Positions 1-12,443 of a stretch of 64,000 nt of DNA are shown piece by piece. Made by a program: the position numbers and the translations under genes. How positions within the stretch are numbered: the first letter of the stretch is position 1; each line of letters begins with the position of its first letter. The stretch comes from Bugula neritina (lineage: Eukaryota > Bryozoa > Gymnolaemata > Cheilostomatida > Bugulidae), in assembly GCA_964035545.1 (NCBI GenBank), contig OZ037773.1:1184751-1248750 (forward strand). The letters run 5' to 3'. Below the pieces are notes generated by a model that saw only the letters and a program-made list of their open reading frames with translations, was not told where the DNA came from and did no database searches.

Positions 1-124
1 AAATTGACAAATTAAATAATTAAACATCCCAATAGCTGACTCAACGAGACTAAGTTAGATGCAGAGACAAATAACTGTTGAAGAAAAAACTGTCAGCAGA
101 TCCGTCAAGAAAAACTCAACTCAC

Positions 125-2791
125 TTTCAGTCTTTTCTGTTTGGCAATTAGCCAAGTGTTCCTTTGCAGTAACAGATCTCGCTCAGTAACTTTCTTCATA
201 AGTTTGTCCTGTTGAACACAACCACATATAAATATGTCATATATACCAGTAACTCTATTGATTTACGATATTCAGTTATAATACAATAATAGTCAGCATA
301 ATTAACAAAATACTCTCATAATAAAAATAAATGATATGAAGAAAATTGAACAGGCAGCAAAATTTGGTAGGTTTTGTATATTTCTTTATTAATTTTCTCT
401 CAATAAATTGTAGCCTTCCTATGTCATTTGTCATATTTATATATAACTTTTTGTTTCAATGAGTTTAGCTATCACATGATTGGTCATTTCCTGTGTATCC
501 CAGTTACTATAATACAGCTTAGCAGTATAACATTAAGTACTTCATTATATCTTATATCTAGCATATGACTGCCATTTGAATACCTTCAGTTCTTCTTTGT
601 GATCTCGATCGACAAATTTTGACTTTTTGCTTTCGGAGAGCTCTTTGATTGTCGCCTCAACTTTCTGAAGCTCCCGTTGCAGGGTTGACATGTCTGTGCT
701 TTCTTGCAGTGTTAATCCTATTGTATAACACGATAGATTACTGAATGATCATGATATATCTCCAACAACATCATAAAAATTGAATGATCATTCAACAAAT
801 TACTTTCAACTTCCTCAAACTTGTTAAACTTTGGTGTTACTTACTTTTTGTAACTAAGCAACAAGCCCACAGAGTAAGCAATACAACAATTATGAATTAG
901 TCGACATTGAAGGAAATATAGTTACTAAGCTCTTTGATGTTTAAGGAAGGAAAGGCAGTGCAAAATGACATTGGCATTGACAACAGTTAACATTGATAAA
1001 AAGTTTTTCTGCCTAACAAACTTAGTAGATTGAATTTCTGCTATCAATCTCACAAATTCCGAGAAACAAAACTTTCTTTTAATCTTTTCATAAAATGGAG
1101 CTAATAAGATTTAGCTGACAGATGCAACAACTCATGCCAAAAGATTGTGCGCAGAAATTCAGCTGGTGCTAAACACAGGTGACAAGTGTTGACAGGTGTT
1201 AGTAACAAACATAGTAGAGTGGCAATAACCATGATCTGCTACCTTGTACAAACTTAGATTTGGGTCGTCTCTTCTTTGCTAGGGAAGGTAAGAACTATTA
1301 ATCAAACATTGCCATACATATGCAAAGATTAAACAATATTGTTTTGGCAGACAATGATTCAACATCTCTAGAATTTCCCGAAATTGGGATTTAGGCATTT
1401 TTATAGTAAGAGGGTTTAAATTATAAATTTATGTCTGGGAATTTAACAATATTGCTTTGGCAAACATTGATTCAAACTCACTAGACTGCAACGAAATTGG
1501 AATTTAGGCATTTTCATAGTAGAAGGGGTTTAAAATATGACGAGCTGATATACCTGGTATGACTCGGGAGTCTTTCTTCGGCTGTTTTTTCTGTACTTTG
1601 ATTGGCTGTTCAGATGCTAAGAGAGCAGCTTGCCTTGCATTGCTGTACTCTTTTAGTTCTTCTCTAAGACGCTGATTGTCGGCTTTGATTACCTCAATTC
1701 TACAGAATAAAACTCCTAACGTATAACAGGAAAATAGTTTACATGTAACTTCACAATATTATTCTTGCAATGTTGATCAGCTATAAAGTTTAGACCTAAA
1801 TAAAAAATATTTACAGAAAAATTATATAGATACATGTGGAAGCATTAATATCTATAAAAATTTGCAAATGACTATGTTAAACTCTTACAGAATTAACAGA
1901 GAACGATATTCATTTCAAACCAGAACTAAATGATGCAAAAATAACAGTACTTTGTTTACTGTTTATTGTTTCGAAAAAGTTATAATAATTTAATAATAAA
2001 ACAGCTGCCCAAAATAAAGGCAAAGTTAAATATTGAGTTGGACAGAAGAGATTTAAGAAAAGCACGAACCTTCTGGCCAGTTCATCATGTCTACGCCTGT
2101 AGTTCCTGAGAGTGCTGGGCTCTTGAGCCATAGTCTGTATCTGGTCGTTCAGGTAACCGGCTTCAGACTTGCCTCGCTCTATCTTGTTTATAACGTCTTC
2201 ATACTCCTTCTTAATTCTAGTCAGCAGTGGCTTGTAGGCATGCACGTGGTCAATCAACTGCAAGATATTATATAAGGCAAGATAACTTGTGTGTTGTGCA
2301 AATGCCTCACTGGTAGGTTAGATACTATAAATTCAAAATATTAGTAGTGGAATCGTCACACTTTAGTTCAGCTCTGTTTATTTTGCTTTAGCATAAAACA
2401 CAAAGCGAAGTCACTTTGCAGCTAATCAAGAAACTGGGTTTTTGGTTGAAATTGAATGGAACAACTTTGCTAAATCAGCCTTTATTGGCTAATCACTATG
2501 TAGGTCATAATACCTAGTAGTCATATAGATAATATTAACTAGTAGTTATGTAGGTTATAATAACTAGTCATTATGTAGGCTCTTCTAACTTTTCGAAAGT
2601 TTTACCTTACTGAAGGCAGCATTGTGGATGATGTAACGCTGTTTTATGTCAGACGAGTCAATTTGGCTCATCTCGCCATCCATATATTGCTGCAGCTCTC
2701 TCAGAAACACTCGGTCCACTTCATTCTTTACAACAGGGGGCAGCACAGAGTACCTGTTGCTAGGCGACGGAGGGGAACTGCTCCGACTCAT
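125..2791 (-). CDS. Coiled-coil protein with TSNAXIP1-N-like domain (3' end off window)
   Basis: Five exons join in phase on the minus strand: 2791-2606 (ATG at 2791), 2257-2070, 1699-1554, 717-584 and 208-125, about 246 codons. Every border is GT..AG. The last donor reads AAA|GTGAGT, so the gene probably continues past the left edge; if that site is not used, a TGA follows two codons later. After a Ser/Pro-rich start, residues about 25-95 contain FLRELQQYM and LIDHVHAYKPLLTRIKKEYE, which resemble the N-terminal domain of translin-associated factor X-interacting protein 1 and relatives. The rest is charged, helical coiled-coil sequence (for example STLRNYRRRHDELARR). No signal peptide or membrane segment is visible. 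Members of this family are often linked to testis or cilia, but that role here is inference. The exon chain is well supported; the family name is moderate. Confidence 0.68.
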
Positions 2792-4788
2792 GGCTAAAAC
2801 TAAGTTAATGTAACGGCAGAATGTAAACTTAGTTATATTCCTATCATTTGTCAGTGTTTATCATAATAAAATATAAATACAAAGTGCAATTTTATCCACC
2901 ATAATAGTTTTAGAAAGAAAAAAAAACAAAAAAGTGATACAAACAAAAATAGTGACGGGCTATCATATAACATTTAACGATTTTAGATAGCAATAAAATA
3001 GCCTAGATTTTTCTTGACATCCAGGTACGACTTTTGTAAGAAAAATAGTCAAAATAAAATAGAGTAAAAAAAATTTGAATGATGCCAGAAAATCAGTAGC
3101 ATAGACTAAGCAAGGATTATTTGGACTAGTAGTACAAGGACCCGTGAGAGACTCAGTGTCTGAGGCTACAATAGTTTGTCATATGAAAACACGTCCTGAA
3201 ACTTTTTGGACAATTAACTTCATTAAAAAAACTCAGAGTCAACTGTTTAACAAAGTACAAAATTCAGATAATATATATGCTCTCAATAAACTGTAACATA
3301 TTACTTTTTTGTATTTGAAAAGGAGTATTCATTATGACTTTGAGAACAAAATTCAGGTAGCAAAGTATCTTTGGATGATTGGTGTTAGATCCTTACTTGA
3401 CTTTTACCAAACCGAGCAGGCAACATTAATTGTAATTACAAAATTAATAGTTTAAAAGCAGATATTATGAGCTAGTGAGTAGAAAAAAATCCAATACAAG
3501 AAAAAATTAATTTAGAATTTGAAGGAATTTTAAAGAAAGATGAACTATCTTCTTGGTTGGACCAAAATTTTAACCTTTATATCCTAAATAACTCAGTACT
3601 TTTGTGAGGATAGCATTTTGTTATAGTAAAGAGTCAAACAAGAGTAAAGCATCAAACTTCTGTTTGCACAACTTATTGACAGCCTTGCTTTTCATTATAG
3701 CCAGATACATATGCAAAACGCATAATAGTATTTAAAGAAAAGATGTAGAGTAACAATGCCATAAGTTTTTGTAGTGCTAACTTGAAAACAGAGAGCGCAA
3801 TATTGATGTTACAACACAGGTCAACATTGGCAATGCACCTACAGCTACCATAATCATTAAGACATTACATCAAATATGTTTAAAACAATCATTCAGAAGT
3901 GTTCAAGTTGGTTCACACATAGAAATAATATGTCGGTGGCATTGACACTTCAATAGAGAGTCAATAAATAACAAAGAAACTTATCATGGATACATAAACT
4001 TTTCGAGAAAAATGTTACTATGCTTAGGCCATTTTTGAGGAAAGTGAAAAGAGTAATCACAAATTCAAATCTTACTGAAATATTAACATTCCAATTCACT
4101 TAATTAGAAAAATAATGCGTTTACGACTTCTTTGTGGTACCATTCTCTTCCCCTTTGCTAACCAAAATCCCCATAAAAACAACATCAGTAGACAACTTAT
4201 ATCTATAGTTTATTTTGTTGAGTAAAAAAAACAGAAACAAATTCCTTTTTTTCTCAAGTTAGACCTGGTCATCCCCACAAATTTCAGACATTTTAAAGAA
4301 GAGTTGAATAAGAATAACATATTGCCAGGCACTGGTTAATTACCCAAAATTCAAAGCTAATACAGAGGTGAGAGATGGGAGAAACACAAAGTAAGATACA
4401 AAACTGCAGTATAAAACCATATATGCTGCTGGTCTCTGCATCTTTCTCTCTCTGTTATATTAATATACTGCTTCTATTGTCCCAAGTAATGTTTTATATA
4501 GCTTTCTGCTTCACAATATATTTATGTATTGTTTGGCAGTCCAGATGCCTGCCACAGTTTTACAATTGCATAGCATAATTTTGAAAACTTTTGACTTAGG
4601 TAAATTTTCGCCATAGAAGTCAGTGTGGAACATGCGACTATTAATTTAAGTCAAATGTAAATTAACATGTTCATGCTTCAAATTGAATTATATTACAGAA
4701 TGTATTTTACTGCGCCTACCGTAATACTTATAACAACTTAACATGCCATTTATTTCCACCACTCCACACAGTCATATACCGTATATGG
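2792..4788. other. AT-rich intergenic stretch
   Basis: No exon with splice borders, RNA gene or clear repeat was recognised here. The short open frames are AT-rich and have no recognisable protein content. Confidence 0.5.
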
Positions 4789-5021
4789 CAGGGGTGGGCA
4801 ACTGAGGGTCCCAGGGCCACCTGTGGCTTGTTGCTCATCTCTAGTGGCCTCTTTAATTTTTAAGATAAGCAAAAATTTTATATGCATTTTGATTAGCCCA
4901 ACATAAATTTGGTGACAAACTACTTCATTATAATAAAATTTAATACGTGTAAAATCATGTGGCCCCTTGCGTTGGCTGACTTCTGAACTTGGCCCTTGGG
5001 CAAAAAAATTGTCTACCCCTG
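4789..5021. mobile_element. hAT-like non-autonomous DNA transposon (MITE), 233 bp
   Basis: The ends are CAGGGGTGGGCAA on the left and TTGTCTACCCCTG on the right, a terminal inverted repeat with one mismatch. They are flanked by 8-bp target duplications, gtatatgg (4781-4788) and gtatacgg (5022-5029), with one mismatch. An 8-bp duplication and CAGGGGTGGGCAA-type ends are typical of hAT elements. There is no transposase. The 123-codon minus-strand open frame across it is not protein-like. Confidence 0.85.
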
Positions 5022-5179
5022 GTATACGGTATAGTTTAAGTTTTATATCATATTCATATTGATTTACTGTTACAACTATCATTATTCTTAGTCTTACGGT
5101 TATTAGTTCTACACAGGCCACTGAATGTGTGTGATTACTATTTATTATTCTATTTTATAATTTATCAATTTGATTCATC

Positions 5180-5335
5180 TTATTATTATGATTTATTAGT
5201 ATGAGTATCACTATCACTTTGACTATCACTATCAGTATTACTATGATCGTCAGTATGAGTATCACTCTCACAGTTACAGTATCAGTGACTGAGTGAGTGA
5301 GTTTTAGTATGAGTATCACTTTACAGATTTTTAGT
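5180..5335. repeat. Degenerate hexamer field (gagtatcactat type)
   Basis: Runs of imperfect six-base words such as gagtat, cactat and cagtat follow one another, all in one strand sense. It is one of at least six such fields in the window (also 7190-7265, 16.1-18.7 kb, 35.1-35.6 kb, 39.8-40.3 kb, 43.3-43.9 kb). Confidence 0.6.
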
Positions 5336-5665
5336 TTTAACTTTTGTGAAATTAATTTGTATTTAATAACTAAATACTTGGCTTAAATTTAGTTTTAATA
5401 ATCTATACCTCCTAATGATAATTAGAACGATTATTGCATGAAATTCACATGGTCATAATGAATCTCAAACGATATTTCACGCCATATTGCTGTTGACATA
5501 AATCATTAGCAACATAGTCGTTGATGTCTAAATGAAATCTATACAATTCCGTTTGAGTTACGTATACTAGCGCTCATTGTAGCGCTAGTACTTTTATTTT
5601 GCACTAATTATCGAAATTAATTATCGGGGCCACATGTTTGGCTATCGCTCTTGTCTTGCATATTA

Positions 5666-6734
5666 TAGCTTATTCACACACGACGTTTTTTAGTTCGTTG
5701 GGTTCGACGAATGCCCAACTAACAATCATCGCACCTCTTTGTCGCGCCAGCTGCAATAGTGGTGTATAGTTGCTTAGCAACAGTGCTTTTACTAGTAAAG
5801 TTTTGACTAGTTAAATTTAGCGATAACTAAGTAAAAATTTTGCGTTAATACAATAATTATAATCAAATATGAAACATTTAAATTATGACAAATTTATTAG
5901 CTAAACAAAAGTTAAAGATTTAGTAGATTTATGTTTAACAACAGTTAGACTGTGAAAAGGAAATGAAAATGACACGTAAAACTGCAATGCCCTGGTCGTG
6001 CTTTTATATCAAACTCAAACTGATTACTTATGTTTTTTGTAGCCTTTCATTACTCATTCTACTTATATTTTTTATTGTTGCAAAATAAAAAATTTAAATG
6101 ACCTGTTTTATAGTAGTTTTTCTATGAAAGAACTATAGCTAAGATGTTTCAGCTGTAACAATTATAAAATAAAATAGAAGTTGGTAGTGTCTACTTTAGG
6201 TGAAATGATTCAGTTGCATCAGTTTCAATTTAACTACATTTTAACTTTTTTTCAAGTCACTGCTACTCATTGTGCACATCGACTCAGTTGCTTACGTGCA
6301 TCTTTGTATTCAGGATCACAAAGAGCATGCAGCTGGTCAAGCTATGATAATTTCTATAAAAAACGTACTTCCGTCATGAAAACTGCTTGAAATAATTTTA
6401 AGATGCTGCTGACTAGCAAAATAATATGCTTCCTACAAATCTGCTTATTTTAATTAATTAATATTTATTATTATTAATATTACTAAAATATTGATTATTT
6501 AATTTAGTTACAATGCCGCAATGTTTGCCATGTGAATTATGCCCGCGCTTTTTGCTTTTTGAAATAAGCCAATGGAGTGCAATCAGAAAAAAATCGTCAG
6601 CTGAAACCTAGCTGGGTCAGGTTCCAACGAAACTGTGAAAAGTCGATCACGTGATCCAAAACTAACAAAATTCGTATTCGTCGTGCCATTTTGGTCCGCT
6701 ATTCGTCCAATTCGTTGATCGTGTGAATAAGCTA
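5666..6734. mobile_element. TIR element with TTA target duplication (PIF/Harbinger-like), 1069 bp
   Basis: It begins TAGCTTATTCACAC and ends GTGTGAATAAGCTA, a perfect 14-bp inverted repeat. The inner flanks also pair loosely (acgacg against gatcaacg). The trinucleotide TTA lies on each side (5663-5665 and 6735-6737). A 3-bp TWA duplication fits PIF/Harbinger elements. No transposase reading frame is left inside, so this is a non-autonomous or decayed copy. It lies about 1.1 kb upstream of the aldo-keto reductase start codon. Confidence 0.7.
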
Positions 6735-6804
6735 TTAACGTTTTTCGAGCCACCATGGCCAAAGTGGAGGTAATAATTATTGAAGTGGCATACTGGTAGT
6801 TGTC

Positions 6805-6949
6805 CTATAAGCAGCCCCGAGTTCGGGGTGACTGAGTACAGTAGTTTGGAGTTAGGGGTTCAAGTCCGAACTTAGAACCCGACCCATCTTTAAACTCGAG
6901 AATCTTCAAGTGTTGCATCCAGTCACTCCCACCTTGGAGCTGCTTATAG
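6805..6949. mobile_element. Small TIR element, 145 bp
   Basis: CTATAAGCAGC at 6805 is matched by GCTGCTTATAG ending at 6949, and the similarity continues inwards (16 of about 18 positions). No target duplication is clear. An internal GGTTCAAGTCC at about 6867 resembles a tRNA B box, so a tRNA-derived repeat is an alternative. Confidence 0.4.
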
Positions 6950-7189
6950 AATAATTCTCACCCTTTTAAGTAGGCGTGTGCTTATAAACAAAATTCTTGC
7001 TCTGCAACGTTATTCCTGTAAATAGAAGCAGTCGGCATGTCAGTTTAGTTACTTTGAGAGAGAAAATAGTCTATAATAGCACATCTATTATATTTTTATA
7101 TTGTTTGATGCTATTTCAATAAACATGTTTTCTAATTTTATTAATTGTAAAATCTAGTAATACTGTTTAATGTTTTAACTAGTATTAGT

Positions 7190-7265
7190 AATATTAATAC
7201 AGTAATAGTAATTGTGAATTTAGTTATGATTATGACCATAAGTATGAGTATCAGTTTGAGTTACT
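7190..7265. repeat. Short degenerate hexamer patch
   Basis: Imperfect words such as tagtaatag, agtatgag and tatcag, related to the larger hexamer fields elsewhere in the window. It lies between the TIR elements and the aldo-keto reductase. Confidence 0.4.
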
Positions 7266-7855
7266 GCTAGCTTAATTAATGTAATAACGTAATCAAGTAG
7301 TAATTTAATCATTTTTTATTTTTATATAATTCTAATGGTAGATAACTAACTATTTTTTAAGTTTATTAGTTTTATAACTAAGTTAGTTTTAGCTTAAAAG
7401 CTACCAGAACAATATAATATTCTAACATTTCCTGCATTAGCCTAAGCCGAAGGGCTAAGGCTAATGATTGTTATATAGGTCTAAACGTTGTTTCCAAGTA
7501 AAAATAATTTTACATGTATGTTTTATTAAAAATATTTCACATATATACTTATTGTTCTGTTGCTTTAAAATTTTATTGACATACTTGCTAGTTTCATTAT
7601 TATCATAAATAAATAATATTTATGAGAATTCTTATAATTTTTCAGTCTTAGTTTTTAAGTTAGCTAAATTATGCAAATAAACAGGCCATTCCTTTAAGCA
7701 TAGATAGAAGTCTATCGGATATCTTGCTCATCTTATTTCTTGCTATTTATAGATTTCTACTACTTAAGAGTTACTTGGTCAATACTGCAGTATCTACTCT
7801 TTCTTGTGTTGAACCAATATGAATTTCTAAGAACACTTTGCCTTTAGATTCAAAG

Positions 7856-10800
7856 ATGGAGAAGAAGTTGCTAGGAGATAGTGATTTGAGTGTATCGCCC
7901 ATCTGTGTCGGCTGTTGGCAGTTCAACGATGGCGAGATGTCAGGAGATCGGACCTGGAATGGTCAGCCATATGCCATGTCAAAGTCCATCGTGGACACAG
8001 CATTGGAACTTGGCATCAACTTCTTTGATACAGCAGAAGTAAGAAACTCATAGTTGTAAACTTTGTATATAACACAAGAAGTTTGTCTTATAGTTCTGAG
8101 ACTTTATAATCTTAACTGTAACACATCTAACAATATTATAGCTTATCCAGGAGAGCACTGCTTGTATAAAACAGTGGTATTTATATGTATGTTGATAAAT
8201 GATGCAACTACTATAAATTTGCATAAGCATAATGATTGATTCACTAGCATAAGGAAATTGTAATTAATGACAAATCAAAAGCTGGCATCACAAGAGTAAA
8301 AATGAACACGTTTACCTATTAGCCAACACATGACAATAGTTAGATTACAATAGTCCTTGATTCTGTATGCAGAGCCTGTGTTGATGTGCTAGCAACTACT
8401 CACCACAAACTGTGTACAAGATTTAGCTATTTTTGGAAAGTCTTACAACTTATTTCTCCCACAGTAAAAATATAGTTTCAAAGTTCTAGAAGTTGCTTTG
8501 GTTTGTTAGTATTGTGTGAAGTTCTGATTGATAGTGCAAATCAGTGTGCAAGAGCTACTGAACTCAGATAACATTTGCTTACTATATTCTTCAATTTTCA
8601 TACTTGCACTTTAATAAATTTGGAAAGGGGATATATTGCTGCCTGTGTATCATTTTCCCAGGCCTACCTTAATTCAGAAGGTGTGGTAGGAAGACTATTT
8701 GAAGGGCGGAGACAGGGCGTGGTCTTGGCCAGTAAGTTTGGTTACGGTGCCAATAAGAAGACGGGTTACGCTGCCGTAGACGTTGAACAGGCACTTACAG
8801 CCAGTCTACAGCGTCTGAGGACAGATTACCTTGACCTCTATCAAGTGCATTGGCCTATAGTTATTGGTGAGTTTCAGCTAGCCAATGGGTGACTGGCTTC
8901 TATGCAAGAACGACAATAGTTTGTCTGCTCTTTATCCGCAAGCAACTAATTATTTTATTAAATGGAAGATACATTTCAATTTGGATTTTCAAAATTTTCA
9001 TTCACTCACTTAGCAAGGCCTCCAAACGGAGTCTAAACTTTGGTCTTTGCGTTCAGCATGTGCTGCATGTGGCCTACATTTAATAAGGCGGCTTTTCTCC
9101 ATTGTTATAGTCTAACTAATAATTAATGACCCTAATTTCCAGTTTGACATGTCCCACATTCTGACCTTGACAGCTGGCATGATTTTTTTTGACAGGTCAG
9201 GTTATCTATGTTATGCCTGTAGCAGGCACCTTGCATCGCTTGCATCTACATGTCAAGCTGCAGGCAGACATTTGCAAATTTAGCAAACTGATCATGGGAT
9301 TGTAAACTTAAGTTGAAGTAGTGTAATTTTATTTGTATTATTTATCTGCATTTATCTGTATATGTGTTATTATGAATTATATTTATTGTAAAGAACTTAC
9401 TTAGAATTGAGCTAGAGATTTAGTTTTGAATTCAATGATATTTTAGTATGTCTTATTGCATGACATAGCAAACTTGAAAATATGTTAAACACAGCTTGTG
9501 GTAGTTATTGGTGTCCGCTAAAAATGGCACAGGTAAAAATCGCACAAATGGCAAAGTAGGTAAAAATGGCACATTTTCAATATTATTGTTTGGGGTTTAG
9601 AATGGGGGTTTAGGTTTGGGAATGGAGTTTGAATTTGGGGTTGGTGTTTAAGGGTTTGGGGTTCGAGAAAATTTAACATCTGTGCGGTTTTTACTTACGT
9701 TTTCATTTGTGCCATTATTACATGCGCCATTTTTACCTAAAATTGGTAGTTATTACTTTGAATAGATGGGCAGACAACTCTAACATTCTACAAAAAGTTG
9801 TCAGTTTTCCTTCCATTAGTGTCTTGTACACATCAATGCTTTAGATGAGAACATGGAAGAGGTTGTGAAAGAGTTGGAAAGACAAAAGTCACTTGGCCGA
9901 ATTCGGTATTACGGGGTCAGCAACTCTGGTAAGAATGACTTGGAGAAGTTCATTGCTGCTGGTGGAAAACCAATCACCAATCAGGTGACATAATATAAAG
10001 TTTTTACCAATCAAAACTTAGGGTTTCATTTATTTTGCAATAACGGAGTTAGTTTTTCATTCCTATCACTTCTACTTAGGTCTTAGAGATATAATATAGT
10101 ATTGTCAATTTCTTTGTGCAGTCATCACTTAGTATTGAGATGTATTGGTGGGTATTGAAAAGTATTGCAGTGTATCAATACGTATGGAATTAATGTATTG
10201 ATATGAATTGAGATGATGAAATAAACTAAAGGTATATTATTCAACATTTAATAAAAAGAATTGCCACTGAGTTTCAAGTATATATAAAAAAACTTAGCTC
10301 CTAAACAGTTTAAATTCTGAAATACACTTTTTATTTTCTATTATCATTGCAACATTTTTACCAAATGTGGTTGGTTTGAGGAAAATTGTAGGTTAAAATT
10401 TTCACTGACAGCTTTGAGAAAACTGTTCAGTTCTTAGTCATCAAGTGATTTAGGACGTCTTCACCAAGTGTAAGCACAAGCAAGCTGAATATAAAGTTTT
10501 TAGTAAAGGAATTTTTTGAAAGCCTTTGATATCTTCAATAGCTTTCTAAAATGAAGCTACAATTTTCAGCTTTGTATTCCAACTAACAATTTTAGGTTAA
10601 TGTGAGAACAACTCCTATGCACAACAAAACTGCAGATCTTCAGTTTTATGCGTATTGACCTATAATGTGTCATATAACACCAACTTAGCCAATGATGAGC
10701 TGGCTAGCAAATTGCCTTCCTTTGTAGGTGCTGTACAACCTATTAGCCAGAGGGTGCGAGTACGAAATGCTGCCTTATTCTGTGAAAAAGGGGATTTCCA

Positions 10801-12443
10801 TCCTGGCATACTCTCCTCTCCAGCAAGGTCTCCTGTCAGGCAAATACCTCAAGTCTGGTGAGTAACTAGTATGGCAGCGAGATGGCAGCGAGACGGCAGC
10901 GAGATGGTGTTCTATCACGTACTGTGTTATTTTATGACAATGTGCCGTATCTTCAAGTTGTTCTGATAGAAATGTGGTGTGAAATATTAGACCAACTGAA
11001 TGGTGTATTTCAGAGGATGTGCCTGAAGGACGACGTAGAAACCGTTTGTTTAGCTCTTCCTCGACTTCTCTGAGTCGTCATGGAGAAGATGGTTGTGAGA
11101 CAGAATTGTTTACGGCTATCGGGGAGTTGAAGGTAGTAACTACGTCCCCTTATATGAACTGTAAGCAGCTAGTTTGGATATATGAGTTGAGACACATAAA
11201 CTGTAGTCTAGTTTAATGTAACCATTCACTAAGTTGTGACATTGCCAGTTTGCTAATAACATGGATTGCTGAAATGTTTCACGGTATTGTCATAATTTTT
11301 GATGATGATGTTGCCAGGGGAGGGCAGTTGCTTGCTGTGCAAATCTATGTAATGTGTGGTCCATAGCTTAAACCTTTGCAGTTTTAACTGTTAGAATAGA
11401 GTAATACAATATTTTGTGTAGAATGTAGGACTAATATTTTGTTATATCACTAAATTTTACATTATTACTCGGGTTTATAGACTCTTTGTGATGAGAGGAA
11501 CATTTCCATGCCTTCTGTATCACTCTCTTGGCTACTCAAGCAGAAAGGATTGAGCAGTGTTATTGTGGGTAAGAGCTATACTGGCAAATTATGACTGTTA
11601 ATATAACACAGCTGGTATTACATCTGGTGCAGATGGTATTATGTTTAATGCAGACGGCTCATGACTGAGAAGCTAGTTACTAAAATCTCATAGGTCAAAG
11701 GTTAATCTCATTACTAACATTCTTAGTGCATTATTTTATTAGCCAGTTATTTTAGAAAAATATTCATAATAAAGATGTCTTTTGTTCATTGCTGCTGTGC
11801 CGTTATTTTGAGTTAAATTTTTGAAATAATGTTCAGTAATTTGAAGTTATTCTCTTTTCAAATTAGTAACCTCTGTTTTAAAGTAGCAGCTAAATTGCTA
11901 AAGAAAAGCTCTTTGAGCCTTGTATGTATTGTTGCAAAATAAAGAATCATCTGACAGGCATATTACTAATAAGTGACTATATTTTTGTGAATCCATCGTA
12001 GGTTGACTGCAGCCAATTCAAGATATAAATAGATTAAATATTGAACTTGATAGAACAGAGTAGGCTGACCCTGAAGACGTGCATTAGCTATTAAAAGTGC
12101 AAGTAGTGCAAGTATTGCTAGTAACTAGTGTTATCAGTATTTACTATACACAATGCAAATTATCGTTATCAACTGCCAACAGAGTTTGACTGTGTATTAA
12201 TTAACAAGACTGCAGTTGAACTGGGTGAGTAGCTACTGGTAATCATAAACTGAGATGTGATGTTACTAAATGTGCTTCTATGTTGCTGCAGGTGCTGCTT
12301 CGCCAGAACAAATCACAGCCAACACTAAGTTCACAGACATCTCTGCTGAGATGGACACTACACTGAAGGACATAACGGAGCCAATCAAAGTGGCCCTCGG
12401 AACCAACTGTGATCTATGGGCCGAGAAGTCCCGTCACAGCTAG
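7856..12443 (+). CDS. Aldo-keto reductase, seven coding exons, complete
   Basis: Exons 7856-8038, 8662-8866, 9845-9984, 10728-10857, 11014-11132, 11481-11568 and 12292-12443 join in phase into 339 codons including the TAG stop, the usual length for the family. The product is a cytosolic-type NAD(P)H-dependent oxidoreductase with a TIM-barrel fold, acting on aldehydes or ketones; the substrate cannot be read. The catalytic tetrad is visible: D58 (FFDTAE), Y63 (split from it by intron 1), K86 (LASKFG) and H124 (VHW). The late signatures YGVSN, LAYSPLQQGLLSGKY and EGRRRNRLF also fit, and are closest to AKRs of the bacterial/plant general-oxidoreductase type. The ATG at 7856 follows an acceptor (cctttag|attcaaag), so an upstream non-coding exon is likely. 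Intron 2 holds a 235-bp mobile element. Confidence 0.9.
9510..9744. mobile_element. TIR element with 10-bp target duplication (MULE-like MITE), 235 bp
   Basis: The exact 10-mer ggtagttatt lies on both sides (9500-9509 and 9745-9754). The ends are imperfect inverted repeats built from gtaaaaatggcac-type words that recur subterminally in inverted sense on the two sides. A 9-11 bp duplication fits Mutator-like elements, but the class is inference. The middle is G-rich and telomere-like (ggggtttag, gggtttagg). It sits in intron 2 of the aldo-keto reductase. Confidence 0.65.
10870..10907. repeat. Short tandem repeat, 11-bp unit (ggcagcgagat)
   Basis: Three to four copies of an 11-bp unit lie just after the donor at 10857, inside an intron of the aldo-keto reductase. 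Confidence 0.6.

Noticed and set aside
4750-5121. 123-codon minus-strand frame
   Set aside because: It spans the hAT MITE and its flanks; the text is not protein-like.
6755-6769. Kozak-perfect ccaccATGGCC followed by GTGGAG|GTAATA, as a possible first exon of the aldo-keto reductase
   Set aside because: Joining it to the acceptor before 7848 puts the next exon out of frame and hits a TAG. It could at most be an upstream open frame.
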